Positions 5,945 through 13,688 of a stretch of DNA of 14,120 nt are shown in pieces (the stretch's first letter is position 1; every line of letters begins with the position of its first letter). The translations under genes were made by a program, and so were the position numbers. Below the pieces are notes generated by a model. That model did not search any database and was not told where the DNA came from. It saw nothing but the letters and a program-made list of their open reading frames with translations. This DNA comes from JAQBFJ01 sp032123435 (GTDB taxonomy: Bacteria > Verrucomicrobiota > Kiritimatiellia > UBA8416 > JAQBFJ01), in contig JAQBFJ010000107.1 of the NCBI GenBank assembly GCA_032123435.1, forward strand, positions 1 to 14,120, written 5' to 3'.

Positions 5945-8899
5945 ATGCACAGAAAATGTTTTATACTAACTTTTATTACCCTTGTCACGTTCGCTCCGCA
6001 TTGCGGAGGAAGCGTAATATCTCTTGATGTAATACCATCCGCGTCGTTTGCCAACGGCAATGCCGAAATTAATGTATTACTTATTAACACGGGAAACGAA
6101 CCGGCTTTTTCCGTCCGAATAAAAGCTTCCATAGCAGACATATTCGCGATCAGTGATGAAACCACCCATATCCAACCAGGCGAAAGGAAGCGCGTCCCCC
6201 TGTTCCTGCCATCTTTGCCTCACCCGACCGGCATACATACCGTTGTGATAGAAGCTTCCTACACCGACGGAAACCGCCATCCTTTCACCGCGCTCGGATC
6301 CACCCATCTTGTAACGGCAAATGTCGAACCGGACAATGACGCGGTATCCGCATGTTTGGACCCAGCTTTACTCAAGAAAACAACACAGATCAAATTACGT
6401 CTGACAACACAACATTCAGATCCAATCCATGTTAAAACTATCCTGGTGCTTCCATCTGAAATCACTTGCTCAGAACCTGAAAAACAATTGATCGTAATGC
6501 CGGGACAGACAAATGAAGTCTGCTTTCACATCACCAACATTTCCGCGCTTAACGGAAGCACTTATTCCATTTTTGCGGTTGTCGATTATCTTCATAATAA
6601 TCAACACAGAAGTTTCTCAGCCTTCGCGCCATTGACAATAACCGACCATGGACCGGTAACGGAATTCGGAAAAACTTGGCTGTTCCCATTCTCGGCCCTG
6701 TGCTTCCTCCTTATTGTCGCGATATCCATCCTGTCAAAAGGCAGAAAGCATGCCGATTCACGCATACTCAAAGTGACAGGTAAATTGCTGTCCGCGGCAA
6801 TACTTTTAGCACTAACCGCGTATGTTCTGAGCCATTTTCCTCTGCCTGATCTTATTTCTGACACCATGACGGTAGGCGGGGACACGCCTGCTCATAATTA
6901 TCTTGCCAGCCACCTGAAAGAACAGCTTGTCAATCATGGAAGAATTGCTTCATGGGCTGGCGGATGGTGGTGTGGGTTCCCTATGTTCCAATATTATTTT
7001 CCCCTACCCTATCTGATTATCGCCGCTTTGAGTTTTGTCATTCCGTTCAACATAGCCTTCAAGCTGGTAACTATTCTCGGCATAGTAGCACTGCCGGCAT
7101 CAGCATACCTGGCTGGACGCATTATGAAGCTTCAGAAACCGATCCCGGTATTACTGGCTGTTGCCGTAATCCCCATTCTTTTCGACGGTTCACATACTAT
7201 GTGGGGCGTTAATATCTACAGCACTTTGGCTGGTATGATTGCCAACAGCCTGAGTTTCCCGATAATGCTGCTTTATATAGCGTGCGTCAGTCGCGACGCA
7301 GATGACGGACAATTCCGGTTAAGCACGGTATTTCTCCTGGTTGCCATGCTTTCGTCGCATTTCTTTACTTCTATCATCGCAGCCATTACCATAAGCATTC
7401 TCCCTTTTCTAAGACCCAAATGTGGCATAGCTAAAGCGTTAACTACAATTATTGCGGAAACATGTTTCGGTCTGCTTTTGATGGCATGGTGGCTTGTTCC
7501 GCTTATAGCGAAGCACCAATATTCGGTTGATTTCGGAGAAAACTGGAACGTTTCCATTAAAGATCATATCCCACCGCTGTTAATATGCGCTCTCCTCGCC
7601 GTTCCTGTCACAGCCACAGCAGCAACACTGCTTTCACGCCAAAACAGATTCAACATTTTAAACTGGTGGATGTTTGCATGGTCTGTTTTTTTGTTCTCTT
7701 ACGGCTACAAGATTTCTGCCATTTTCGTTAACGTGCGTTTATGGCCTTTCATTCAATATTCTGCGCTCGCACTATGCGCGGCTGGGACAGGATGGATCAT
7801 CAGGCGATTAAGAGCCTATGATTTTTTATTGATATTGATTACCGCACTAACATTGGTGTACGGCGTCCGCACCGCCAACGATATCCGGCAATGGGCAAAA
7901 TGGAACTACAGCGGCCTTGAAAACAAAGCATATTCGGATGTTTTCACGGAACTGGTATTGCCCTTAAAAGGCACTGCGGGCCGTTTATCAAACGATCTGC
8001 ATCAGGATAACAACCTACTTGGTTCATCAAGGATCTTTGAATGTGTTCCACATCTTATCGGTAAACCCATTCTTGAAGGCGGCATAGTTAACTCAGCTGC
8101 AGGCTCTTTGTTTTCATACTATATCCAAGGTGAAGCGTCCAAGAGTTGCGCCGGCTTTCCGCCAATCGTTAAACCTGCCAAATTCAACTTCGATAACGCA
8201 ACGACTCATTTCGAATTGTTCAATGTCAAACACTTCATAGCAAGATGGGAAGGCACCAAGAAGGCGTTATCACAATCGGATAAATGGAGACTACTGAAGA
8301 AATGCCGTGACTGGGAACTCTATGAACTGCTTTCTCACGACGGCAGTTATGTTTTTATTCCGGCATATTATCCTGTCGCCGTGCGAACAGATGACTGGAA
8401 GAAAACCTGCCTGGAATGGATTTATAATATTGACGCTATAGCTCAGCCTTTTGTTATATTTCCTGAAGATGCGCCCGCAACTGACGACATGCCTTTTGCC
8501 GCCATAATAGACACCAAACAGTTCCGAGGATTCCTCGCAAAGAAAACCCTTGATCTGCCAACGCATGAACAAAGACCCACTCACGCGCGAAGGCACGTGG
8601 TGCGAAAGGAAGAAATCACTGATAACATAATCCGCTTCACAACCGATGGTATCGGCATGCCCCATATAATCAAATGTTCTTACTATCCCAACTGGAAGGT
8701 ACGCGGAGCGGATAAAGTATACATGGTAACGCCCAATTTCATGCTGGTATATCCCACGCAAAAGGAAGTTGAGCTTTACTACGGCTATACGTTATCGGAC
8801 AATATCGGACGCGTATTGAGCATTATCGGCCTGCTGTCAGTAATATTCTTTACGGTTACAAGGATTACCAGAAATAGATTGCACAGGAAAAACAACTGA
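5945..8899 (+). CDS. Large PTPS-related (GT-C-like) membrane protein with N-terminal Ig-like domains
   Basis: This very large membrane protein has 984 residues from ATG 5945, or 1008 from ATG 5873. I prefer 5945: it gives a short signal-like hydrophobic N-terminus (KCFILTFITLVTF), although neither start has a clear ribosome site. Residues of about 25-240 contain no membrane span and look like two beta-sandwich modules, each with the pattern of CARDB/NEW3-type domains (LINTGNEPAFSVRI; QTNEVCFHITNIS). Next comes a membrane region with about a dozen spans. It opens with GGDTPAHN (Asp near 313) and WAGGWWCGFPMFQYYFPLPY, matching the '6-pyruvoyl-tetrahydropterin synthase-related' membrane family, which resembles GT-C glycosyltransferases. 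The C-terminal domain (IIKCSYYPNWKV, FMLVYPTQKEVELYYGYT) also fits, followed by a last TM. Likely role: glycan transfer on the periplasmic side. Its stop overlaps the next start. Confidence 0.82.
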   Translation: MHRKCFILTFITLVTFAPHCGGSVISLDVIPSASFANGNAEINVLLINTGNEPAFSVRIKASIADIFAISDETTHIQPGERKRVPLFLPSLPHPTGIHTVVIEASYTDGNRHPFTALGSTHLVTANVEPDNDAVSACLDPALLKKTTQIKLRLTTQHSDPIHVKTILVLPSEITCSEPEKQLIVMPGQTNEVCFHITNISALNGSTYSIFAVVDYLHNNQHRSFSAFAPLTITDHGPVTEFGKTWLFPFSALCFLLIVAISILSKGRKHADSRILKVTGKLLSAAILLALTAYVLSHFPLPDLISDTMTVGGDTPAHNYLASHLKEQLVNHGRIASWAGGWWCGFPMFQYYFPLPYLIIAALSFVIPFNIAFKLVTILGIVALPASAYLAGRIMKLQKPIPVLLAVAVIPILFDGSHTMWGVNIYSTLAGMIANSLSFPIMLLYIACVSRDADDGQFRLSTVFLLVAMLSSHFFTSIIAAITISILPFLRPKCGIAKALTTIIAETCFGLLLMAWWLVPLIAKHQYSVDFGENWNVSIKDHIPPLLICALLAVPVTATAATLLSRQNRFNILNWWMFAWSVFLFSYGYKISAIFVNVRLWPFIQYSALALCAAGTGWIIRRLRAYDFLLILITALTLVYGVRTANDIRQWAKWNYSGLENKAYSDVFTELVLPLKGTAGRLSNDLHQDNNLLGSSRIFECVPHLIGKPILEGGIVNSAAGSLFSYYIQGEASKSCAGFPPIVKPAKFNFDNATTHFELFNVKHFIARWEGTKKALSQSDKWRLLKKCRDWELYELLSHDGSYVFIPAYYPVAVRTDDWKKTCLEWIYNIDAIAQPFVIFPEDAPATDDMPFAAIIDTKQFRGFLAKKTLDLPTHEQRPTHARRHVVRKEEITDNIIRFTTDGIGMPHIIKCSYYPNWKVRGADKVYMVTPNFMLVYPTQKEVELYYGYTLSDNIGRVLSIIGLLSVIFFTVTRITRNRLHRKNN

Positions 8900-10041
8900 T
8901 GATCAGCCGAACATCATTTCTCAAAGGAATAGACTCAACAATCGGCGCCTTTATCTGCCATCTATTCACGACCATAACTTTTCACATCACAAAAAAGACA
9001 CCTGTTGTCCCGGCACTGCCGGAATGTATCAGACGTATATTATTAATACGGCCAGGCGGCCTCGGCGATATGATCATCCTTCTCCCGGTTATCAGAACTA
9101 TTCAAAAAAGATTCCCGGACGCCACGATTGATCTTGTCTGTGAAAAGCGCAACATTAACGTGCTTGCTCTTGCCGGCTTGCATGAAAACGCCATAGCATA
9201 CGACGCATCACCCTTTCATCTGCTCCTCAAACTTATCAAAACCAGGTATGACGTTGTTATTGATACGGAACAATTCCATCATTTTTCCTCTGTTTTCGGA
9301 ATAATCAGCCAGGCTCCCGTGCGAATCGGATTCAACATCAATCCGCGCCGCAATCCGTTGTACACACATTTGATAAATTACGACACCAACGGTTTTGAAG
9401 GCGATCAATTCATGAATCTATTGGGTCCGCTCAACATAACAGACATCAAATACGACATTACACGGGCATTTAGTGGGAACACGCCTCTTATCAATGAGCC
9501 CGTGTGTAAGGATCTTGCCCGCCATGCCGACAGATCCTTCATTCTTATTCATCCTGGCGCCAGCACCAATTACAAACGCTGGGATACCGCCAAGTTCGTC
9601 CAGACGGCAAAGGAAACAGCAAGAATACATCATCTGGACATTATTTGTATCGGTGCCTCGTCTGACACCTTGATAACCACCGCAATAGTAAACGGCGTGC
9701 GGGATAATGGTTCTTCAGCATGGTCATACGCGGGCGCATTGAATTTGCCGGATATTGTCTACCTCATGAAACGAGCGCGACTGTTTATCGGCACTGATTC
9801 AGGCATGTCGCATCTGGCGACCGCAACGGGCTTGCCGACAGTGATCCTGTTTGGCCCAACAAATCATTCAAAGTGGAGCATGCGCAACGCGCATCATGCC
9901 ATTATTCATGCACATGTGCCTTGTGCCCCCTGTTTTATTTTCGGCTATCACAAGCCATGCCGAACGATAACCTGCATGAACCAGATAAAGGTGGATGATG
10001 TTCTTAACGCGTGTGAAGCAGTTCTGACTAAGAGCGTTTAA
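8899..10041 (+). CDS. GT9-family (heptosyltransferase-type) glycosyltransferase
   Basis: This 380-residue GT-B fold enzyme belongs to family 9, the ADP-heptose:LPS heptosyltransferases and relatives. The N-terminal domain has RILLIRPGGLGDMIILLPVI (46-65), the acceptor-side family motif. The C-terminal domain has LIHPGASTNYKRW (216-228), IGTDSGMSHLATATGLPTV (297-315) with the donor-binding Asp-Ser-Gly-x-x-His block, and FGPTNHSKW (318-326). Four Cys near the end (342, 345, 354, 359) follow the CxPC…C…CM pattern common in GT9 members. It acts at the cytoplasmic face. Donor may be ADP-heptose or another sugar; no heptose synthesis gene is visible to decide. Its ATG shares a base with the preceding stop (TGATG), so the two genes are translationally coupled. 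Its TAA lies in a TTAA shared with the convergent neighbour. Confidence 0.93.
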   Translation: MISRTSFLKGIDSTIGAFICHLFTTITFHITKKTPVVPALPECIRRILLIRPGGLGDMIILLPVIRTIQKRFPDATIDLVCEKRNINVLALAGLHENAIAYDASPFHLLLKLIKTRYDVVIDTEQFHHFSSVFGIISQAPVRIGFNINPRRNPLYTHLINYDTNGFEGDQFMNLLGPLNITDIKYDITRAFSGNTPLINEPVCKDLARHADRSFILIHPGASTNYKRWDTAKFVQTAKETARIHHLDIICIGASSDTLITTAIVNGVRDNGSSAWSYAGALNLPDIVYLMKRARLFIGTDSGMSHLATATGLPTVILFGPTNHSKWSMRNAHHAIIHAHVPCAPCFIFGYHKPCRTITCMNQIKVDDVLNACEAVLTKSV

Positions 10042-10721
10042 TTATCTGCATTTCCCGCTTTTTTCCTTGCGTCTTCAAGAAAGTTTTTCACTATCCCATA
10101 GCCTGGCGCGCCTTCCGCCCATTTCAAGGATTCTTCCGCTTTTTCCAATTTGCCCGCGCGCGTATAAAGTTCAACAAGCATTAAATGGTTGCGTGGATCC
10201 CAGAAAGCCTTATTCACGTATTCGTTCCAATATTCAGCCGCTGTTTCGGCTGATTTTCTTTCCATCAGCCCCGTTTTCAGCATACGCATCCATCTGTCAT
10301 GACTGTTCAGCTCCAATCCTGTATCACACCAGCGTTTCATGCTTTCAATCCTTGCCGGCATTTCATCACCTTGTTCGTCCAATCTTTTGCGAAAGGCAGT
10401 ATTGGCCAACCATACAGCCAACCTGAAATTGTATGGGTAAAGATTGTGTGCGCGTTCTCCCATGCACAGCGCAACATCAACACTGCCACCTCTATATTTT
10501 ATTTTATAGTAAGCAATTTGCGCAATCTCAGCTTTAATGGAATACAAGACGGCGAAAATCGCAAATGACATCAGTATCACGCTCAGCACAATCATCTTAG
10601 CGCAAAAGAACCTTGCCGTACTTTCACGCGGGACGCCGTTGTCAGACAAATTCGACCCGGTCCTTCCATCAGCTTCCGAAGAACACGAATCAACATGGAC
10701 ATTGGAATGAGCGACTACCAT
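10038..10721 (-). CDS. Single-TM protein with C-terminal helical repeats, unknown function
   Basis: I do not recognise a named family. The 227-residue product has a polar N-terminal 42 residues, one strong membrane span (about 43-62, MIVLSVILMSFAIFAVLY), and a C-terminal region rich in amphipathic helices. The segment HNLYPYNFRLAVWLANTAFRK and the end LMLVELYTRAGKLEKAEESLKWAEG resemble tetratricopeptide repeats. It is probably an inner-membrane protein with a periplasmic TPR-like domain, reminiscent of C-terminal tails of O-antigen ligase-type proteins, but it lacks their many spans. Its ATG overlaps the stop of the export lipoprotein gene (ATGGTAG), so the two are translationally coupled. 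That supports a role in the same export machine. Its stop shares TTAA with the convergent GT9 gene. A scaffold or assembly role is inference only. Confidence 0.8.
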   Translation of the reverse strand: MVVAHSNVHVDSCSSEADGRTGSNLSDNGVPRESTARFFCAKMIVLSVILMSFAIFAVLYSIKAEIAQIAYYKIKYRGGSVDVALCMGERAHNLYPYNFRLAVWLANTAFRKRLDEQGDEMPARIESMKRWCDTGLELNSHDRWMRMLKTGLMERKSAETAAEYWNEYVNKAFWDPRNHLMLVELYTRAGKLEKAEESLKWAEGAPGYGIVKNFLEDARKKAGNADN

Positions 10722-11437
10722 CTTCGTCTTGGGATAATAATTATATCACCTGAATTAACGAACGTATCCTTCTCAACGCCGGATTCAATCTTCGCAGCGT
10801 TGAATACCAGAATTTCATCGTTCCGGATTATTCTTACTTCGCTTCGCTTCGCGTAATCGGTATATCCGCCAGCCGTTGCTATTGCCTGAAGCAGGGTAAG
10901 ATCTGAAGCCAGCATATATCTGCCCGATTGCCTTATTTCACCGCGCATAAAGTACTCGTCCATTTCGGCCACCACGGTAACAGATATTTTCCTGTAATAG
11001 CCGCCATTGACGTAAGCGTTTTCGATATCCTTCTCGGCTTCAGAAGTCGTTTTGCCGGCGATCGTAATTGTTTCTACCAGAGGCAAATTAATATTTCCGA
11101 GATCATCAATAACATCCACTATGTTATACCCATTAGGGATGCCGGCAAGATGCACTTCTATTTTATCACCTCGTTTCAGAGTCTTCCTTTCGCTATGACC
11201 GAGCAATGCCTCTTTCTTCAGCACATTATCCAGAGGAGCTTTCTCTCCAATAGACGCTGAACGCGCAGACACGTCTGACCCTGACCAGCGCCAGATATTT
11301 CTATCTGAAGTTTTAGGCCTGTATCTAGCCAGACGATTACTCTCCGTTGAAGTCGACACACATCCCGTTAAAACAAGAAACGCTCCGGCGCACGCAACGA
11401 CTAACAGGCGACCTGACGCTTTGTGGTTATTCCGCAT
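10715..11437 (-). CDS. Short OPX/Wza-like polysaccharide export lipoprotein
   Basis: This 240-residue lipoprotein belongs to the outer-membrane polysaccharide export family. The start at 11437 is chosen because AAGGGGG lies a few nt upstream and because it gives a clean lipoprotein signal: basic RNNHK, then a hydrophobic core, then LTGC with lipidated Cys26. The frame extends upstream to 11551, but those codons overlap the kinase gene and encode no signal. A Poly_export domain spans about 84-155 (LKRGDKIEVHLAG, DDLGNINLPLVETITIAGKT, SEAEKDIENAYV), and one SLBB-like domain spans about 160-225 (GEIRQSGRYMLASDLTLLQAIATAGG). The protein ends right after (IIIIPRRRW), so the C-terminal outer-membrane helix of E. 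coli Wza (379 residues) is absent. It sits 25 nt after the kinase gene, in one operon with it and the barrel gene. Confidence 0.92.
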   Translation of the reverse strand: MRNNHKASGRLLVVACAGAFLVLTGCVSTSTESNRLARYRPKTSDRNIWRWSGSDVSARSASIGEKAPLDNVLKKEALLGHSERKTLKRGDKIEVHLAGIPNGYNIVDVIDDLGNINLPLVETITIAGKTTSEAEKDIENAYVNGGYYRKISVTVVAEMDEYFMRGEIRQSGRYMLASDLTLLQAIATAGGYTDYAKRSEVRIIRNDEILVFNAAKIESGVEKDTFVNSGDIIIIPRRRW

Positions 11438-11462
11438 TATCCCCCTTACTGGTCCACATATG

Positions 11463-13586
11463 CTATTTGCCCTTTTTCTTCTCATCACCATGACTACGCG
11501 AATATTGCGAATAGGAATAATAATAGTGTTGATAATAGTATGAGTAATCACGCGAGATGTTGATATTATTCAACACGACCCCTATCAGATTGCCGCCGAC
11601 ATTCGTAATAATGTCCTTCGCGCGCCCCGATACCACCTTGGGATACTTCCGGTGCTGGATAATGAGCAAAACACCGTCCGCTTCGCGGGCAAGCAGAGAT
11701 GCATCACTTACGCCTATTATAGGCGGCGCATCACACATGACAACGTCATAATTGGACTTCAAAACTTCCAGCAATTCTTTCATTCTCCGCGTATCAAGTA
11801 GACCATGCGTACCCGACGCGGCCTTGCCACTGGGCAGAAAATCCAAATTGGGTATATTGGTTCTGATAATACTGTCTTCAAGCGTGGACTCACCCATAAG
11901 AACGTTCACCAATCCCACTTTATTGTCATATCCCAACATCTTGTGTTGACGCGGACGGTGCAGGTCGGAATCAACAATAATTGACCTGTCGCCGAGCTGG
12001 GCGCAAATAAACGCGTAATTCAAAACCGTCAGCGACTTCCCCTCACCCACGCTTCCACTTGTTACGCAAAGGGACTTACCGCCTTTCAGCTCTTTGGAGA
12101 ACTGGATATTGGCCCTGAGCACTCGATACGCTTCCGCGTGAGACGGGTCTGATCCGCCACCCGTAAAAGGCTTAACCCTCTGCGGTATAACACCAAGTAC
12201 CAGTGTGTTCATATAGCGTTCTACATCCTCAATGGTTTTTACCGACGTATCCAGATATTCAATGAAAAAGGCAAGCCCTATACCAGCGCCAAGAGCGACT
12301 ATGATACTCAACATGATGTTCAGCATGATATCTGGAGAAACATTGTCATCAATACCTGGCGCCAATGCCATCTCGACGATTTCCACAATGGTCTTGGGTA
12401 CGCGCAGTTCTATTTTTTCCTCCCAGTGCCGAACAGCAAGTTCATCACGTATCTGCTTGGCATGCCTCAGGTCTTCCTTGGCGGCGTTAAATTCCCTGTA
12501 GCCTGCTCCTTCACTGACTATTTCCTCAGCCTTAAGCGCTTCAAGTTCATCTTCAAGTATCTCCAACTTGGCTTTTTCAACTTCATACTCTGCCCGCACG
12601 CCGCGTTTCATGCCATCAATGGCTTCGTCTATCTTCACATTCAGTTCCGAGATTCCCTGCTGAATACGTTCAATATCCGGATGATTTGGACCAAGCGTTC
12701 TCAGCAGAGCGCTCAACTGCACTTCACTTTCACGTTTAGCCCCAACAAGAGAATTCAACGCCGGATCTCCGATAACATAATGTCCTGACCCGCTAAGCTC
12801 GTCATGGCTCATACTCATTATTTTTCCGAGTTTCGCCTTTTTGTCTTCAAGCGCGACACGCGCCGTAATCCTCAGGTTTTCAAGCGCCGCAAGGCTTACC
12901 TTGTCAAGCGAACCGGCAGCGGAATCGCCATAAGACGTGATAAGAGTTATTTTATATGTTTTTCTGATTTCTTCGACACGATCTTCCGCTGTATGTACTT
13001 TCTTCTTTAATGTATTCAGCTCTTCTTCAACCGCCGACAGCGCGCGCGTTACGGCATCCTTGCTTCTTCGAGACATCTGATCACAATACACGTCAACCAC
13101 AGCATTCGCTATGTCCGCTACAACCTGCTGTACGCTGTCAGCCGGCTCAGACATGTAAATCTGTACTTCAATCAGGTTAGTGTCCCGATATTGCTGGACT
13201 TTAAGATTGCCTGATATTAACCGCACTGTTCTGTCAAGCGCCGCATCGGGCGGCAAAAACGCGTAACCGCACGCGCTTGCCAGCTTATCGGTAAGATTCA
13301 ATTTGCGCACTACTTCTTCAATTACCGGACGCGACTGGATAATCTCGAACTGAGTGCGCAGAAACAACGGATTATACCTGATCATTTCAGGTGAAAAAAC
13401 AGGGACATCAGGCGTTTCTTCTTTTACCTCGATAACGCAGGAAGCCATATAAACCTTGGGCAATGAAATGGTAACAATAACTCCCGTAAGAATAACCAGC
13501 AGAGCTACAGAAATAACAATTTCTTTACGAGCGCAGATTATGCGCCAGTAATCAAGGAAATGTAAAGTTTCCTGCCTGTCTATCAT
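11463..13586 (-). CDS. Wzc-like polysaccharide co-polymerase with C-terminal BY-kinase
   Basis: This 707-residue inner-membrane protein combines a Wzz chain-length domain and a bacterial tyrosine kinase in one chain, which couples polymer length control to export by phosphorylation cycling. TM1 is about 21-41 and TM2 about 419-442. Between them lies a periplasmic region with long coiled-coil helices (about 185-390). The kinase has Walker A GSVGEGKS (511-518), Walker A' IIVDSDLHRPR (536-546) and Walker B VVMCDAPP (615-622). A Tyr cluster follows at 681-695 with nine Tyr in 15 residues, the expected autophosphorylation tail, ending in a Lys-rich tip. Length is normal for the family. GGATTAGAG precedes the ATG. 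It lies 102 bp after the barrel gene and 25 nt before the export lipoprotein gene, on the same strand. All kinase motifs are intact. Confidence 0.95.
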   Translation of the reverse strand: MIDRQETLHFLDYWRIICARKEIVISVALLVILTGVIVTISLPKVYMASCVIEVKEETPDVPVFSPEMIRYNPLFLRTQFEIIQSRPVIEEVVRKLNLTDKLASACGYAFLPPDAALDRTVRLISGNLKVQQYRDTNLIEVQIYMSEPADSVQQVVADIANAVVDVYCDQMSRRSKDAVTRALSAVEEELNTLKKKVHTAEDRVEEIRKTYKITLITSYGDSAAGSLDKVSLAALENLRITARVALEDKKAKLGKIMSMSHDELSGSGHYVIGDPALNSLVGAKRESEVQLSALLRTLGPNHPDIERIQQGISELNVKIDEAIDGMKRGVRAEYEVEKAKLEILEDELEALKAEEIVSEGAGYREFNAAKEDLRHAKQIRDELAVRHWEEKIELRVPKTIVEIVEMALAPGIDDNVSPDIMLNIMLSIIVALGAGIGLAFFIEYLDTSVKTIEDVERYMNTLVLGVIPQRVKPFTGGGSDPSHAEAYRVLRANIQFSKELKGGKSLCVTSGSVGEGKSLTVLNYAFICAQLGDRSIIVDSDLHRPRQHKMLGYDNKVGLVNVLMGESTLEDSIIRTNIPNLDFLPSGKAASGTHGLLDTRRMKELLEVLKSNYDVVMCDAPPIIGVSDASLLAREADGVLLIIQHRKYPKVVSGRAKDIITNVGGNLIGVVLNNINISRDYSYYYQHYYYSYSQYSRSHGDEKKKGK

Positions 13587-13688
13587 ACACTCTAATCCTT
13601 TAAATGATCACCTGGTTTAGCAATGGAACATGACTTTAAAACCCTGTGCTTTTTCCGTGGCTCCGTGGCTGTTAACTGCCTGGTACTA
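13587..13688. repeat. 102-bp intergenic gap with tandem CCGTGGCT repeat
   Basis: Between the barrel and kinase genes, CCGTGGCT occurs twice in direct tandem (13655-13662 and 13663-13670). Read on the minus strand this is AGCCACGG twice, preceded by TTAAC and followed by AAAAAGCACAGGG. It resembles the dispersed CCACGGAG/CCACAGAG intergenic elements that I recall from several bacterial phyla. No clear promoter or terminator hairpin is visible here, so the genes may be cotranscribed across it. Confidence 0.45.

Noticed and set aside
8291..8761. 156-codon frame antisense to the large PTPS-related gene
   Set aside because: It lies wholly within a strong coding frame on the other strand and has no recognisable motif or ribosome site, so it is a shadow frame.
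11438..11551. Upstream extension of the export lipoprotein frame (MITHTIIN…)
   Set aside because: It overlaps the end of the kinase gene. A clear ribosome site and lipoprotein signal support the start at 11437.
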